Positions 13,666 to 22,050 of a DNA stretch of 64,000 nucleotides are shown piece by piece. The translations under genes and the position numbers were made by a program. Numbering within the stretch: position 1 is the stretch's first letter; the number at the start of each line of letters is the position of its first letter. Source of the stretch: Bacillota bacterium (GTDB taxonomy: Bacteria > Bacillota > Clostridia > Lachnospirales > Anaerotignaceae); the NCBI GenBank assembly GCA_019422105.1, contig JAHZDZ010000014.1, forward strand, positions 1 through 64,000, given 5' to 3'. Under the pieces are notes generated by a model that ran no database searches, was not told the DNA's origin, and saw only the letters and a program-made list of their open reading frames with translations.

Positions 13666-15454
13666 TCCCCATTCCTCCTCTCATAAAAGGAACCGCTTTG
13701 GAGGGCGGCAGGTAATTGAAAAGGCCGTCTCCCGCAGCCGCCTCGCCGCCTGTGACAGGCATTTCCTCCTGTACTGCATCAGCCTGCCGCCTCTCCTCCT
13801 GGCGCATTTTTTTCAGCTGCTCCCGAAAGGGAACAACATTCAAAGGCGCCAGCTCTATGTACTGGTCCAGAGTGATTTCCTTTCTGTCGTAGAAGCGGTC
13901 CAATGTGGAAACGGCCAGGGCCTCGCTGTAGGTGCTGGCTGTGCCCACGTCCACCCGTGTACTGAATTCTACATTACTGTAGTCCGTACCCAGAAACTCC
14001 CTGTTTTCTATTCTGCCGTCGGCGCCCTCCACGATAATGCGGCGAGGAAGTGTATAATAGGTCTTGAAAAACTGTTCCCAGATACGGCCCGCATCCTTCA
14101 TGGCGCGGTAAAATTTCTGCTGTATGTTCTGTATTGGCGCCTTGGCCTGGTTTTGCAGCGCTATTATAGCGCTGGCCGCCATGTTGGCCCCTATCTGCTC
14201 TCCTGTGGTCACCTGTGTGACGCCGCTTGTCATGCGGCTTAAGTCCAGCACCTTGTCCACCAGATTCACTGCCATGTAGGGGAAATTGGGGGGCTGCATA
14301 TACTTCACCCCGTCACCTCCCCCCTGGGAATAGTCCACAATCTGTTCCCCGGGGCTGTTTGTGATAGGCTGCCGCACAGCGCCCTGCTTGGAGAGTATTT
14401 TCGGCCAGGCCGTCTGCTGTACGGAGAGAAGCATCATGGCCATGTTGAAGTTGATAGCCTTCTGGTTTGGCAGTATGTCCTCCACCTCTCCGCTTCCGAA
14501 GATGCATTTTTTCCGCCCCCGCCAGGGCATAAGCACAAGGGGATAGAGAGTGATGGCGAAGCGCCCCTCCCCCTTCCTTTTCACGGGAATATCAGGCTCG
14601 CTGACCTCCTGTGTATCGGACCTGTCCTCCTGCGGCCTGTCTTGGCTAACCGGCGTGAGGCTGCGCCCCTCGACGAGGGTGACAAAGCGGGTGGCCTTGG
14701 TATAATAGACCTCCCCCCTCACCTTGTAGTATTTTGTCAGCACCGTTATTTTTTTCCCGTCCCCCGGCTCATGCTGGGCTGCGTCATAGCCCTCCTCCCG
14801 GGTTTCATCATCGGGGCGTATCAATTCCAAAAGGGCCGGTGGCACACCGTTTTGTGCCGCCAGCTTCCTCACACCCTTCACGTCGTCACGGCTGGAAATC
14901 AATATCCAGGGCTGTTTTTGCAGGCTTCTTTCCTGAGGATTTCCAAAAAAGATGTTGACGGGGTCAATAACCTCCCCCCGCAAATCCCCTATGTATTGAA
15001 ATTGTGCGCCGCCCTTCACGTCCCCGTCCCAGTAGTAGTGAAGTATGCCCGTGCCAAGAGTCGCCGCGTCCTCTATAAAGGCGTCGTTTAACCCCTCCTG
15101 GTCAAGCTGCTCCCATAAATTGGCGGCAAAGTCTGTGAAATCCTTGGCTCCCTGTACGGCAAGACCATCACTGTCCCCCTCTGCCGTCGTATCCTCTGTG
15201 GAGGTATACATGAGCTTTAAATTTTGATTCAGTATATTGGCCTTCTTGCTGCGCACAAAAAAATCCACAATGTTAAAGACAGGGCGCGGCAGGTTTTTTG
15301 TTCTTTTCGTCGCCGCCGGCCACTGGTCGCCCTGCTTGAAGCGCTCATACTCGGGAAACTTAGAGGCAAAGCCCATGTCCCTCTGATAACCGAGACCGTT
15401 TTGATACTGCTGCCAAAGACGTGTCTCCTCCTTTGTCGTGTCCATAGAAATCAT
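13640..15454 (-). CDS. Portal protein, P22-like (604 aa)
   Basis: The dodecameric ring at the capsid vertex through which DNA passes. The sequence opens with a helical clip (WQQYQNGLGYQRDMGFASKF), then 'QWPAATKRTKNLPRPVFNIV', which is typical of large P22-type portals, and includes 'AFIEDAATLGTGILHYYWDG', 'VIDPVNIFFGNP' and a long helical stem after residue 400 (QIGANMAASAIIALQNQAKA). Its 604 residues are within the size of this group. The ATG overlaps the stop of the upstream zinc-ribbon gene (ATGA) and has AAGGAGGAGGTAGG. Pairing with an N4-gp56 capsid and no tail-tube gene supports a short-tailed phage. Confidence 0.85.
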   Translation of the reverse strand: MISMDTTKEETRLWQQYQNGLGYQRDMGFASKFPEYERFKQGDQWPAATKRTKNLPRPVFNIVDFFVRSKKANILNQNLKLMYTSTEDTTAEGDSDGLAVQGAKDFTDFAANLWEQLDQEGLNDAFIEDAATLGTGILHYYWDGDVKGGAQFQYIGDLRGEVIDPVNIFFGNPQERSLQKQPWILISSRDDVKGVRKLAAQNGVPPALLELIRPDDETREEGYDAAQHEPGDGKKITVLTKYYKVRGEVYYTKATRFVTLVEGRSLTPVSQDRPQEDRSDTQEVSEPDIPVKRKGEGRFAITLYPLVLMPWRGRKKCIFGSGEVEDILPNQKAINFNMAMMLLSVQQTAWPKILSKQGAVRQPITNSPGEQIVDYSQGGGDGVKYMQPPNFPYMAVNLVDKVLDLSRMTSGVTQVTTGEQIGANMAASAIIALQNQAKAPIQNIQQKFYRAMKDAGRIWEQFFKTYYTLPRRIIVEGADGRIENREFLGTDYSNVEFSTRVDVGTASTYSEALAVSTLDRFYDRKEITLDQYIELAPLNVVPFREQLKKMRQEERRQADAVQEEMPVTGGEAAAGDGLFNYLPPSKAVPFMRGGMGNAVSQMRP

Positions 15455-15672
15455 CCTACCTCCTCCTTGCCGCCGTTTAGATATTCCTCCAGTATTTCCT
15501 GTGTCAGAGGGAAGGAAGCCTCCTTCTCCTCTTCACCGGCTCCTCCCTTTATTTCGCCGCACTGTCCCTGAAAACGGGTACACAGCGGACAAAAGCTCAT
15601 ATAGGGAGACAGGCCCGCGCCGCAAACGGGGCAGACCCAGCCCTGGCCATTTCCTGTTCTTTTTTTCACCAT
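15451..15672 (-). CDS. Zinc-ribbon protein between terminase and portal (73 aa)
   Basis: Four cysteines form two knuckles: CPVC (residues 14-17) and CPLC (28-31), so a zinc ribbon is likely. The rest is acidic with a helical end (LTQEILEEYLNGGKEEVG). The ATG lies inside the last codons of the terminase gene and the stop overlaps the portal start, a tightly coupled arrangement. No function is known. The conserved placement suggests a role in packaging or portal assembly; this is a guess. Confidence 0.7.
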   Translation of the reverse strand: MVKKRTGNGQGWVCPVCGAGLSPYMSFCPLCTRFQGQCGEIKGGAGEEEKEASFPLTQEILEEYLNGGKEEVG

Positions 15673-17015
15673 TCCACAATTTCCTCCTCATCCCCCTCCT
15701 CCCGCGCTGTGCGCAGTGCAAAGGGCAGTATATTCTTCTTTTCCGCAGACAGAAGGGCAGGCGAGGGCCTCCCGGCCGCAAAATACCGCAGAGCATCGGG
15801 GCCATGGGTCAACTCATGGGGCGTTTTGGAAACGTCGTTTGGATTTTTGCTGTCGAAGGTGAGCTGCGGCAGGCAGCGGATGAGATTTCGGCAGCTTCTG
15901 AAAATCTGAAGTCCGGCCGTTTTTTCTCCTCTCTCGTCAATGCCTGTTTTCAGCCATTCCTTCAGGTTATACCAGCCCATCACCCTGTCATTTTGCGCCT
16001 TCGTCAGATAGATGCCCCTCTCCCCGAATAACTCGGCCACACTTTTTCCCGTGTCCTGTCTGCGGTTCCACAAATCCGGCGGCGCAATGTACTGGTAGAT
16101 TTCCTCCGCCGTCCTTTTTTGTATCTCCTCTATGGCCCGGGAAATAATCAGCCCGCTCTCGTAGATCTCACGGTAAACATAAGCCCTCCTTTGGCCGTCC
16201 ACAGCAATCCAGTAGCCCGCCAGCATGTCAAGCCCGTAGTCCATAGTGAAATAACGCCGCCAGTCCTTCGGGATTTCAAAGGGTTCCACCGTGTGCACCC
16301 CGCGATCGAATTCCGAAAAATACTGGCCCTCGAACACATCCCAGTCTCCGTAGAGCATGGCCCGTTTCCTGTCAGGCGGCAGATTCTCCAGTGTCTTCAC
16401 ATAGTCTGGGTCATTCTCCATAAGAAAGCGGTTGTCATAGACACGGGCGGGTATGAAGACGTAGTCCTCCTCCCGCTCCCCGTTTTTGTAAAGCCTGTCG
16501 ATAAAAAGCCGCTTCACCCAGCTGTGCCCCACGCCGCCGGGATTACAGGTAAAATACATGCGAGGCGTTATTTTTTTTGTGCACTGTCCGCTTAAACGGT
16601 TGCACTCCGTAAATGCCTGAAACTGAAACTCTGTAAACTGTGTGGCCTCCTCCAGAAAAATCACGTCGTAGGATTGGCCCTGATACTGCAAAACATCCCC
16701 CTCGTCGGCACAATAGCCAAGGACAATGCGGCTGCCCCCCTGAAAGGTAAATACCTTTTTGCTGTCGTTGTATTTGGCAATGTTTTGAAGCATCTGCCTC
16801 AATGGAAGCACATGGTTCGCCTCCAGTTCCTTGTAGGTGCGCCTTAAAAGGAGTATCTGGACGCCGGGATAGCGCAGAGCCAGAAGCACCGCCTTAACCC
16901 TGGCAGCCCAGCTTTTTCCGCCGCCCCTCGCACCGCCGTAGGCGATATAGCGAGCCCTTGCGTTAAAAAACGCCACCTGCTTTTCGTTGGGTCTGCTCAG
17001 ATACAGCTTTGCCAT
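15666..17015 (-). CDS. terL: Terminase large subunit (449 aa)
   Basis: The packaging motor and nuclease. The ATPase part shows Walker A GGARGGGKS at about residues 27-35, Walker B VIFLEEA at about 118-124 and a coupling stretch 'YFTCNPGGVGHSWVKRLF'. The nuclease part starts with the acidic motif MDYG at about 247-250 and ends with 'TPHELTHGPDALRYF', a usual terminase closing motif. Length fits the Terminase_3/6 group. It starts seven bases after the small subunit gene. Both active sites look intact, so packaging would be expected to work. Confidence 0.95.
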   Translation of the reverse strand: MAKLYLSRPNEKQVAFFNARARYIAYGGARGGGKSWAARVKAVLLALRYPGVQILLLRRTYKELEANHVLPLRQMLQNIAKYNDSKKVFTFQGGSRIVLGYCADEGDVLQYQGQSYDVIFLEEATQFTEFQFQAFTECNRLSGQCTKKITPRMYFTCNPGGVGHSWVKRLFIDRLYKNGEREEDYVFIPARVYDNRFLMENDPDYVKTLENLPPDRKRAMLYGDWDVFEGQYFSEFDRGVHTVEPFEIPKDWRRYFTMDYGLDMLAGYWIAVDGQRRAYVYREIYESGLIISRAIEEIQKRTAEEIYQYIAPPDLWNRRQDTGKSVAELFGERGIYLTKAQNDRVMGWYNLKEWLKTGIDERGEKTAGLQIFRSCRNLIRCLPQLTFDSKNPNDVSKTPHELTHGPDALRYFAAGRPSPALLSAEKKNILPFALRTAREEGDEEEIVEW

Positions 17016-17022
17016 TATTCGC

Positions 17023-17412
17023 CTACTCCGCCCAGGAGCGCATGCTGCCGCTTAACTCCACCTCAATGGCGCTGTTTACGTCCGCGTCCACCTTATCCAC
17101 AAAGGCGGCGTTTGTTTTGGCCAGATACTCGCTGACCTTCATGCGGTTTTTTATGTCCTCCGTTTCATCCAGCAGCACCTTTGTCCAAAATTCCTTGACC
17201 TCCTTCATGGAGGCGATTCGGCCCTCTGCCTTTTCCTGCGTCCGCCTTTCCAAGTAGCGCAGTACAGAGGCATTTTTTAAAAGCCTGACGGCGCCGGACG
17301 CGGCCGTCTGATAGCTTGCCAGAGGATAAGCCGCCCAGTAGGCCGCCCTTTTGTCTCCGCTTTTCAGATACTCCTCCGCAAAAATTTTATGCTGCTTTTT
17401 TATCTCTTCCAT
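17023..17412 (-). CDS. terS: Terminase small subunit (129 aa)
   Basis: The DNA-recognition partner of the packaging motor. The sequence has the Terminase_2 pattern: 'KIFAEEYLKSGDKRAAYWAA' near the start with the first helices, 'GAVRLLKNASVLRYLERR' next, then 'VKEFWTKVLLDETEDIKNRM' and 'SEYLAKTNAAFVDKV'. I choose the ATG at 17412; a GTG at 17421 lies too close to the AGGAAGG site. It leads the late operon. Confidence 0.9.
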   Translation of the reverse strand: MEEIKKQHKIFAEEYLKSGDKRAAYWAAYPLASYQTAASGAVRLLKNASVLRYLERRTQEKAEGRIASMKEVKEFWTKVLLDETEDIKNRMKVSEYLAKTNAAFVDKVDADVNSAIEVELSGSMRSWAE

Positions 17413-17444
17413 TTCCTTCACCTTCCTCTTAACAGCCTGACAAG

Positions 17445-17500
17445 CCTGTCCGCCCTTTAAAAAAAGGCCCTTTCCTAAAAAAGGGTCCTTCTCAAAAAGG
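17445..17500 (-). terminator. Hairpin between late regulator and terminase genes
   Basis: On the minus strand GGACCCTT and AAGGGCC pair and are followed by seven T. Lying at the head of the late operon, it could end early transcription or act as a target for antitermination. Confidence 0.55.
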
Positions 17501-17533
17501 AGGGTTATCAGCTATGCTTCTTTCTTTACTATC

Positions 17534-17565
17534 ATTGTACCGCACAACAGGCGGACAAAACGGAC
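17534..17565 (-). promoter_or_regulatory. Possible late promoter
   Basis: A TACAAT box (17534-17539, minus strand) lies between the late regulator and the terminase genes. No good -35 box stands 17 bases upstream, as expected for a promoter that needs an activator such as the sigma-like protein coded just before it. This is an inference from position. Confidence 0.35.
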
Positions 17566-17567
17566 GA

Positions 17568-17972
17568 CTATTTCCCCTCCTCCCTCCGCAAAAATCTGTC
17601 GTGGGATTTTCGCACAGAATCCGCCGTGTTGCCCCCGCCCATGCGCAGAGCAACCTGTGTCCAGCTGAGACAGTGGATATAGCGCCAGCTAAGCACCTGT
17701 CTGAGAAAGCTGTCGGGAAGGGTGTTGATATAGTCTGTCAGCCGCCTCTGCTCCTGAAAGCACCTTTGCATATTCCGCTGTATGCTTTCCTCCAAATCTG
17801 CCATCTGGGCAGCACAGCTTCCGGTTTTGTCCCCCCGTCCCTTCGCCTGGGGCATGCCGGAAAACCGTGGGGATACGTTTTCCGCCCTCCCCCATAGCTC
17901 GCTTAATGCCTGCCTGTCCTTTTCAATTTCTCTGTTCAGCCAGTAAAGCTGGGATAATTCCTTCTTTGTCAA
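17568..17972 (-). CDS. Sigma-region-4-like late gene regulator (134 aa)
   Basis: The C-terminal half reads as a sigma-70 region 4-type helix-turn-helix: 'VLSWRYIHCLSWTQVALRMG' followed by 'NTADSVRKSHDRFLRR' (residues about 90-130). The N-terminal half is helical (LYWLNREIEKDRQALSELWG). Phage proteins with this layout (DUF1492 and ArpU/RinA-like groups) switch on late genes, and this gene is the last before the terminase. The start is a TTG at 17972 with GGAGGTGGCAGA ahead. A role as late activator is inferred from fold and place. Confidence 0.75.
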   Translation of the reverse strand: MTKKELSQLYWLNREIEKDRQALSELWGRAENVSPRFSGMPQAKGRGDKTGSCAAQMADLEESIQRNMQRCFQEQRRLTDYINTLPDSFLRQVLSWRYIHCLSWTQVALRMGGGNTADSVRKSHDRFLRREEGK

Positions 17973-18111
17973 TCTGCCACCTCCATGCCCTGTACCGCCC
18001 GAATACGATGCCCATTATACTGACACTGTGAAAGATAAGACTTTTTTCTTTCCCTCTAAATCCGCCCTAACCGCCTTCTTTTCCCTTCCGCCGTCAAAGA
18101 CGGTTTGTCCT

Positions 18112-18294
18112 TTACCCGTTTTTTTCCTTTTTTCCCAAGCCGCGCAGCAGGTAGTTTTTTAGTGCCTCCGTGCTGTCCGTCATTTTCCCTCGTCCCCTGC
18201 CGTCCCCTCCTTGGCCCTGCCGCCTGAGGGCGCGCCTGAGAAGAAGCGCCGCCGTGAGTATCAGAAAAACACTGCCGTAATCTGTATGTATCAT
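18112..18294 (-). CDS. Small single-span membrane protein (60 aa)
   Basis: Residues 8-21 (SVFLILTAALLLRR) form one short membrane segment, followed by a basic tail ending KKEKNG. It overlaps the upstream gene by four bases (ATGA). A different, longer frame over the same DNA (18056-18373) is rejected since it lacks a site and overlaps its neighbour by 83 bases. No family recognised. Confidence 0.5.
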   Translation of the reverse strand: MIHTDYGSVFLILTAALLLRRALRRQGQGGDGRGRGKMTDSTEALKNYLLRGLGKKEKNG

Positions 18295-18626
18295 GGATTG
18301 TCCTCCCTGTAAAAAAAATAACGCCGGCGGAGAATGCGCAGAATGCGGTCGGCCTGCGCAAGCCTCCCCTCAAGCATCATGCGCCGCGCCCGCAAAAGGC
18401 CTTTTCTGTCAAGAGCCGCCAGCAGCGCTTCCCTGTCCCTCTCCCTTTGTCCACAGGTGATAAAATAGAGAGCGTAGGGCGCAAACTGCTTTCTTATGTC
18501 CTTTTCTATCCGCCCAAGCTCCCCCCTGTAGCGGCACAGCACCTCCGGCGGCAGTGAAAGGGCCTTTTTCACCCGCTTTACCAAATCGCGGCAGCGGGCA
18601 AAATCCTCAAAACCGTATTGTCTCAC
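18291..18626 (-). CDS. Phage early protein of unknown function (111 aa)
   Basis: A basic, helical protein (MRQYGFEDFARCRDLVKRVK to the end RILRRRYFFYREDNP). I do not recognise a family. Proteins of this size and charge are common between replication and late regulator genes of Clostridia prophages. It follows the CHC2 gene by 12 bp, preceded by GGAGGGGGCT, and overlaps the next small gene, so it belongs to the early operon. Confidence 0.6.
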   Translation of the reverse strand: MRQYGFEDFARCRDLVKRVKKALSLPPEVLCRYRGELGRIEKDIRKQFAPYALYFITCGQRERDREALLAALDRKGLLRARRMMLEGRLAQADRILRILRRRYFFYREDNP

Positions 18627-18638
18627 AGCCCCCTCCTT

Positions 18639-19145
18639 TTATCTCCAATGGTTTTTGGAAAACCAGTAATCCAAATATTGCACTGTATTGTAGGCATTTA
18701 TGTAGTCCTCCGAGGGCGGCCCCGTCTCCCCGTCCATTCTCCAAAGACACTGGCGGTATAAAACACAGTTGGCGTCATATTCCCTTTCCCGTCTCTCCTG
18801 TATCCTTTTTTCCTTTTCCCTCTCCTGCCGTCTTATGCGCTGTTTTTCCCTCTCACGCCTGTCCACAGGTCTATGAGAAAGACCAAGTCCGAAATCAGCG
18901 TCTATGCGGGCAAGAGCCTCAGGGAAGGAAAGATTCAGATATTCCATGACAAAGGTAATGGCGTCGCCGCCTCTGCCGCAGCCAAAGCAGTGGTATCGCT
19001 CCTTCTTCACACTGAAGGAGGGCGTTTTTTCATGGTGGAATGGGCAGAGGCACTTGCCGCCTTTCAGGGTGATGCCGTAAAAGCGGAGTACCTCTTGAAG
19101 CTTGATACTGTCCAAAATCTCCCTGGCCTGAAGCGTTTTTCTCAC
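18639..19145 (-). CDS. Stand-alone CHC2 zinc-finger (primase N-domain) protein (168 aa)
   Basis: Residues 28-65 match the DnaG zinc-binding domain: CPFH (34-37) and CFGC (53-56), with HEKTPSFSV between and 'GGDAITFVMEYLNLSFPEAL' after. In DnaG this domain reads template sequence and is joined to a TOPRIM catalytic part. Here the protein ends with a charged helix (RREREKQRIRRQEREKEKR) and no TOPRIM domain, so it is either a helper or needs a partner such as the DUF927 protein. The start is GTG at 19145, with GGAGGAAGGA ahead. The 254 bp upstream hold no gene I can support. Confidence 0.85.
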   Translation of the reverse strand: MRKTLQAREILDSIKLQEVLRFYGITLKGGKCLCPFHHEKTPSFSVKKERYHCFGCGRGGDAITFVMEYLNLSFPEALARIDADFGLGLSHRPVDRREREKQRIRRQEREKEKRIQERREREYDANCVLYRQCLWRMDGETGPPSEDYINAYNTVQYLDYWFSKNHWR

Positions 19146-19399
19146 TCCTTCCTCCGTAAGAGGCTGCGGCGTCCGCCGCCTCTTTTTCTCTTACGGCAAT
19201 CATCCCTTCCGACACAGACTTTTCCTCCTTTTTTTACTCTGTAAGAAGGTAAGACAGTAACAGAGGCTTATGTGCGGAGGGGTCATATTCCTTTTTTTCT
19301 TCTCCTCTCTGTCTGAAAGCATCAGCCTCTTACCAGCGAATCAGAAAAAAATACCGCTTTTCCAATGCTGTGCAGAAGAAACGGCGGCCCTTTGCGGAT

Positions 19400-21247
19400 C
19401 TAAAAGGGATTGTCCTCATCCTCTTCCCCTGCCTCCTCCATAACAGTACTGCCCAGAGTATCCGGCTTTTTCAGCCAAACACAGTTAACCACCTCGCCGT
19501 TAATGCGCTTTGCCTTGGTACAGCCCTTGCTCACCTCAATTTTTCCCGTGCGCTTCATCCAGCTTAAGAGGGACTGCGGATTGTAGCCGGCCTCCTGGCA
19601 TATTTTTCCGAACTGACTGCGGACAATATAAAAATAGTTGGCGTCACAGTCACCCCAAAGCTCATTGTTCTCCGCCCTTATATCAAAGCGCCTCTTGTTC
19701 ATGGCGGCGTACTCCAAAAGATACTCATAGCCCCTCTCCTGGGAGGATACCTCCTTTTTCGTTTTCAGAAAGGACAATACCTCTCCCACTGTCAGATTCC
19801 TGCCGTCCTCAAACAGCATTTCAGACACCAGAAGATCTGCCGCCAATATGAGGCTTATGGCCATGGACTGCTTTTCCGTGGTGTCCTCCTTTGAAAAAGC
19901 GTCCAGATAAACACCGTATGCCTTACGCGCCAGCTCCATATTGCCCTCCTCCTGCAGCCACTCCACAAATTTCCTTCCGGCAAAGCCGTAATTTTGCCGC
20001 ACTGTATCAGCCACATGGCGGGGATTCTCAAAAATTTTCTCCCTGCATTCCACCTCCACAATGCGGTTGACGGCGCCGCCGCCGGAGGCCGCGCCTGTAA
20101 TCGGTTCCTCGCCGCTTGTGAGAATGCAGTTGTGCCAGGTAGGGGTACTGTCAAGGCCCCCCGTCCTGTTGCCCCTTGTCTTTCCGGCTCCCTCGCAGAG
20201 CATGTAAATATCCCTGTCAAACTGCCGCCTGTCCTCTACTATCTGCAGCTCGTCCAGTATCAGCGGCAGGCTGTTGACAAAGGCGGCGCTTTTCTCTCTG
20301 CCCACGGCGGTGGAGTTAAAGGTATGTATAAATTTCCCTGTCTCGGGGCTGCCCCACACGGAAGCCGCCAGCATAAGTCCCACCGTCTTTCCCGCCTCCG
20401 TGGCGCCCCAAAGGTGTACGAAAAAGGGCAGACAGCCCATAGGCCCCACCAAAACGCTGGCAAAGGAGGCCGCCAGTATCAGGCGGCCCGTCAGGCTTTT
20501 TTGTCGCACCTTCTTTGCCATAGAAAGCCAGAGGGCATCCTCACCCCTTGCGGCGGCGCTGTCAAAGAAGGCCTTGAAATTGCTGTCGCCGTCAAACACC
20601 AAATCCTCCACATAGGGGCTGAAGCCCTTCCCCTCTATCCAGCCCAGACGCCCCACGCTGTTTTGGGCGGGGATTGTGTCATAATTGGCGTTTTCCACAT
20701 CATGGAGGTAGCGCACCAGAAAGCGGGCGTTTTCACTGTTTACGGCAATTCCCACATCCGCCAGGGCAATAATCGACGAGGCGGAGGCCAGTGTGCGCCT
20801 GTCAAATATGGCAGTCCGCCAATTACTTCCGCGGCGGTAGGCAAGCTTCAGCTTTTCTGCGCCCGTGTCAATGTCGACAAGCCGCTGTATGGGCAGCAGG
20901 GGATGGACGCAGGCCACCATATCACCGTAGGGAGTGCAGGTTACAATACCGCTGTCATCCGCAAGCCAGCCTGCGCTGTCAAGGGCTATGGGCTGGCCTG
21001 TGAAAGCAGTCCTCCCAACGCCCGCCGTGTGATAAAGCCTCTCTCTATCCTTTGTCTCACAGTAACGCTTATAGAGCGTTCTGAAATTTTTCACACCTAC
21101 CTCCTTGGCCCTATCGCTCAATATGCTCAAAAGCCTCTCCCGGGTAAAGCTGTCCTCCCGGTAGCGGTATAAAAAAGCATAGGGCTCCGAGCCCATGAGA
21201 TACTGTTCCCGGGAATAGAACTCTATTTTGATTTCATCCAAAACCAC
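19400..21247 (-). CDS. DUF927 family helicase-like replication protein (615 aa)
   Basis: The middle of the protein is a P-loop ATPase: Walker A GATEAGKT at residues 281-288, Walker B LPLILDE near 326-332, and a sensor-like 'HNCILTSGEEP' near 370. The region before it (GWLADDSGIVTCTPYGDMVA) is typical of DUF927, which phages and islands use as a replicative helicase often fused to or beside a primase domain. Here the primase zinc domain is a separate gene. The end (about 530-615) looks like a winged helix (ICQEAGYNPQSLLSWMKRTG). The start is GTG at 21247 with AGGGAGGCGGT. It probably initiates and drives prophage replication with the CHC2 protein. Confidence 0.85.
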   Translation of the reverse strand: MVLDEIKIEFYSREQYLMGSEPYAFLYRYREDSFTRERLLSILSDRAKEVGVKNFRTLYKRYCETKDRERLYHTAGVGRTAFTGQPIALDSAGWLADDSGIVTCTPYGDMVACVHPLLPIQRLVDIDTGAEKLKLAYRRGSNWRTAIFDRRTLASASSIIALADVGIAVNSENARFLVRYLHDVENANYDTIPAQNSVGRLGWIEGKGFSPYVEDLVFDGDSNFKAFFDSAAARGEDALWLSMAKKVRQKSLTGRLILAASFASVLVGPMGCLPFFVHLWGATEAGKTVGLMLAASVWGSPETGKFIHTFNSTAVGREKSAAFVNSLPLILDELQIVEDRRQFDRDIYMLCEGAGKTRGNRTGGLDSTPTWHNCILTSGEEPITGAASGGGAVNRIVEVECREKIFENPRHVADTVRQNYGFAGRKFVEWLQEEGNMELARKAYGVYLDAFSKEDTTEKQSMAISLILAADLLVSEMLFEDGRNLTVGEVLSFLKTKKEVSSQERGYEYLLEYAAMNKRRFDIRAENNELWGDCDANYFYIVRSQFGKICQEAGYNPQSLLSWMKRTGKIEVSKGCTKAKRINGEVVNCVWLKKPDTLGSTVMEEAGEEDEDNPF

Positions 21248-21684
21248 ACCGCCTCCCTGCGGAATAACGATTCGCCCTCTAAAAGCAAAGCTTTTCGGAA
21301 TTCCGCCCCAAATTTTGCATTAGTAAAGCCATAAACTCTTTTCACTTACAAACGCCCTTCAAAAGCTTTCACCCGAAATCAAGCTATACGGGAAAAATAA
21401 GGCCCGGATAAAACGCCTGCCGCGGCTCCCAATAAAAGGTTTTACTGAATTTTTTGCTGCGTCAAAGTTCTGTCTCCTGCGAAAGCCTGGAGTAAGGCCC
21501 TCAGACCCTTGGGCTGTTTGGTATTTAAAAAGCTTTGCGGGCTGTCAATAAACCTATTTTTGAATCGCGGAAAGAGTTGGTAAGGGACAGCACATTCCGT
21601 CCTTTGGCGGGAAGCTCGCTCCGCGTCCCCGTCTGTCTTTGGTACCGCCAGCGGTTAATATAACCGCGAGAGGTTTGGCATGCA
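21248..21684. other. 437-bp gap in the early region, no gene seen
   Basis: No frame has both a start and a ribosome site. The part 21604-21712 belongs to the prophage repeat family: CTCCGCGTCCCCGTCT matches the 63-bp array and 21688-21712 matches 10840-10864 at 23 of 25 bases. Short inverted pieces (AAAAGCAAAGCTTTT at 21279-21293, CGGTTAATATAACCG at 21652-21666) suggest some RNA structure. Confidence 0.6.
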
Positions 21685-21837
21685 TTAGTCGTTCCTCCTG
21701 CCGCTCACACCTTCGGCGTCCCCGCTTTCCAATCGATGCCGAAAGGGACAGTCACGGCAGTCCCACTCCCTTTTTATTATCAGCTCTGCCAGTCTTTCGC
21801 AGAGCTTTGTCCAGGTCATTTCCGTCTCAGCCTCCAT
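21685..21837 (-). CDS. Small phage protein with CxxC (50 aa)
   Basis: The start at 21837 (MEAETEMTWTKLCERLAELI) has AAGGGAGGCGGGAAT ahead. A CRDC pair at residues 26-29 may bind metal ('EWDCRDCPF'). Small proteins with a TW-x-L-C helix and a C-x2-C motif are frequent in prophage early regions of this group; no role is known. The last eight codons (GVSGRRND) are encoded by the dispersed 25-bp repeat and resemble GVSDGRND in the frame through the repeat gap at 10.8 kb. Confidence 0.65.
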   Translation of the reverse strand: MEAETEMTWTKLCERLAELIIKREWDCRDCPFRHRLESGDAEGVSGRRND

Positions 21838-21850
21838 ATTCCCGCCTCCC

Positions 21851-22039
21851 TTAGCCGCAGAGTTCCTCCAACGAGCATTCCAAAATCTCCGAAAGCCTTC
21901 TGGCCATGGAAACAGTCGGCTCACTTCTACCCGCCTCATAGCTGTTTATGGTCTGCAATGACAGTCCTGTCAGCATTGCCAAATCCCGTTGCGTCAGCTT
22001 CTTTCTCTTTCTCAATATGCACAGCCTTTCCCGAAACAT
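21851..22039 (-). CDS. XRE-family phage regulator (62 aa)
   Basis: An almost bare helix-turn-helix: 'LRKRKKLTQRDLAMLTGLSL' then 'QTINSYEAGRSEPTVSMARR' and 'LSEILECSLEELCG'. This is a compact XRE DNA-binding domain like phage Cro or antirepressor-type proteins. I start it at 22039 (MFRERL), as AGGAGGATACAT precedes that ATG; the frame could extend five codons. It probably tunes the early genes together with the 22322-22528 protein. Confidence 0.8.
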   Translation of the reverse strand: MFRERLCILRKRKKLTQRDLAMLTGLSLQTINSYEAGRSEPTVSMARRLSEILECSLEELCG

Positions 22040-22050
22040 ATGTATCCTCC

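Noticed and set aside
18056..18373. 105-codon leftward ORF
   Set aside because: Overlaps the 18291-18626 gene by 83 bp, lacks a ribosome site, and has low-complexity composition; the 60-aa frame at 18112 overlaps its neighbour by only 4 bp.
19030..19215. 61-codon ORF with a GGAGG site over the start of the CHC2 gene
   Set aside because: Lies mostly within the CHC2 coding region in another frame and ends without any recognisable domain.
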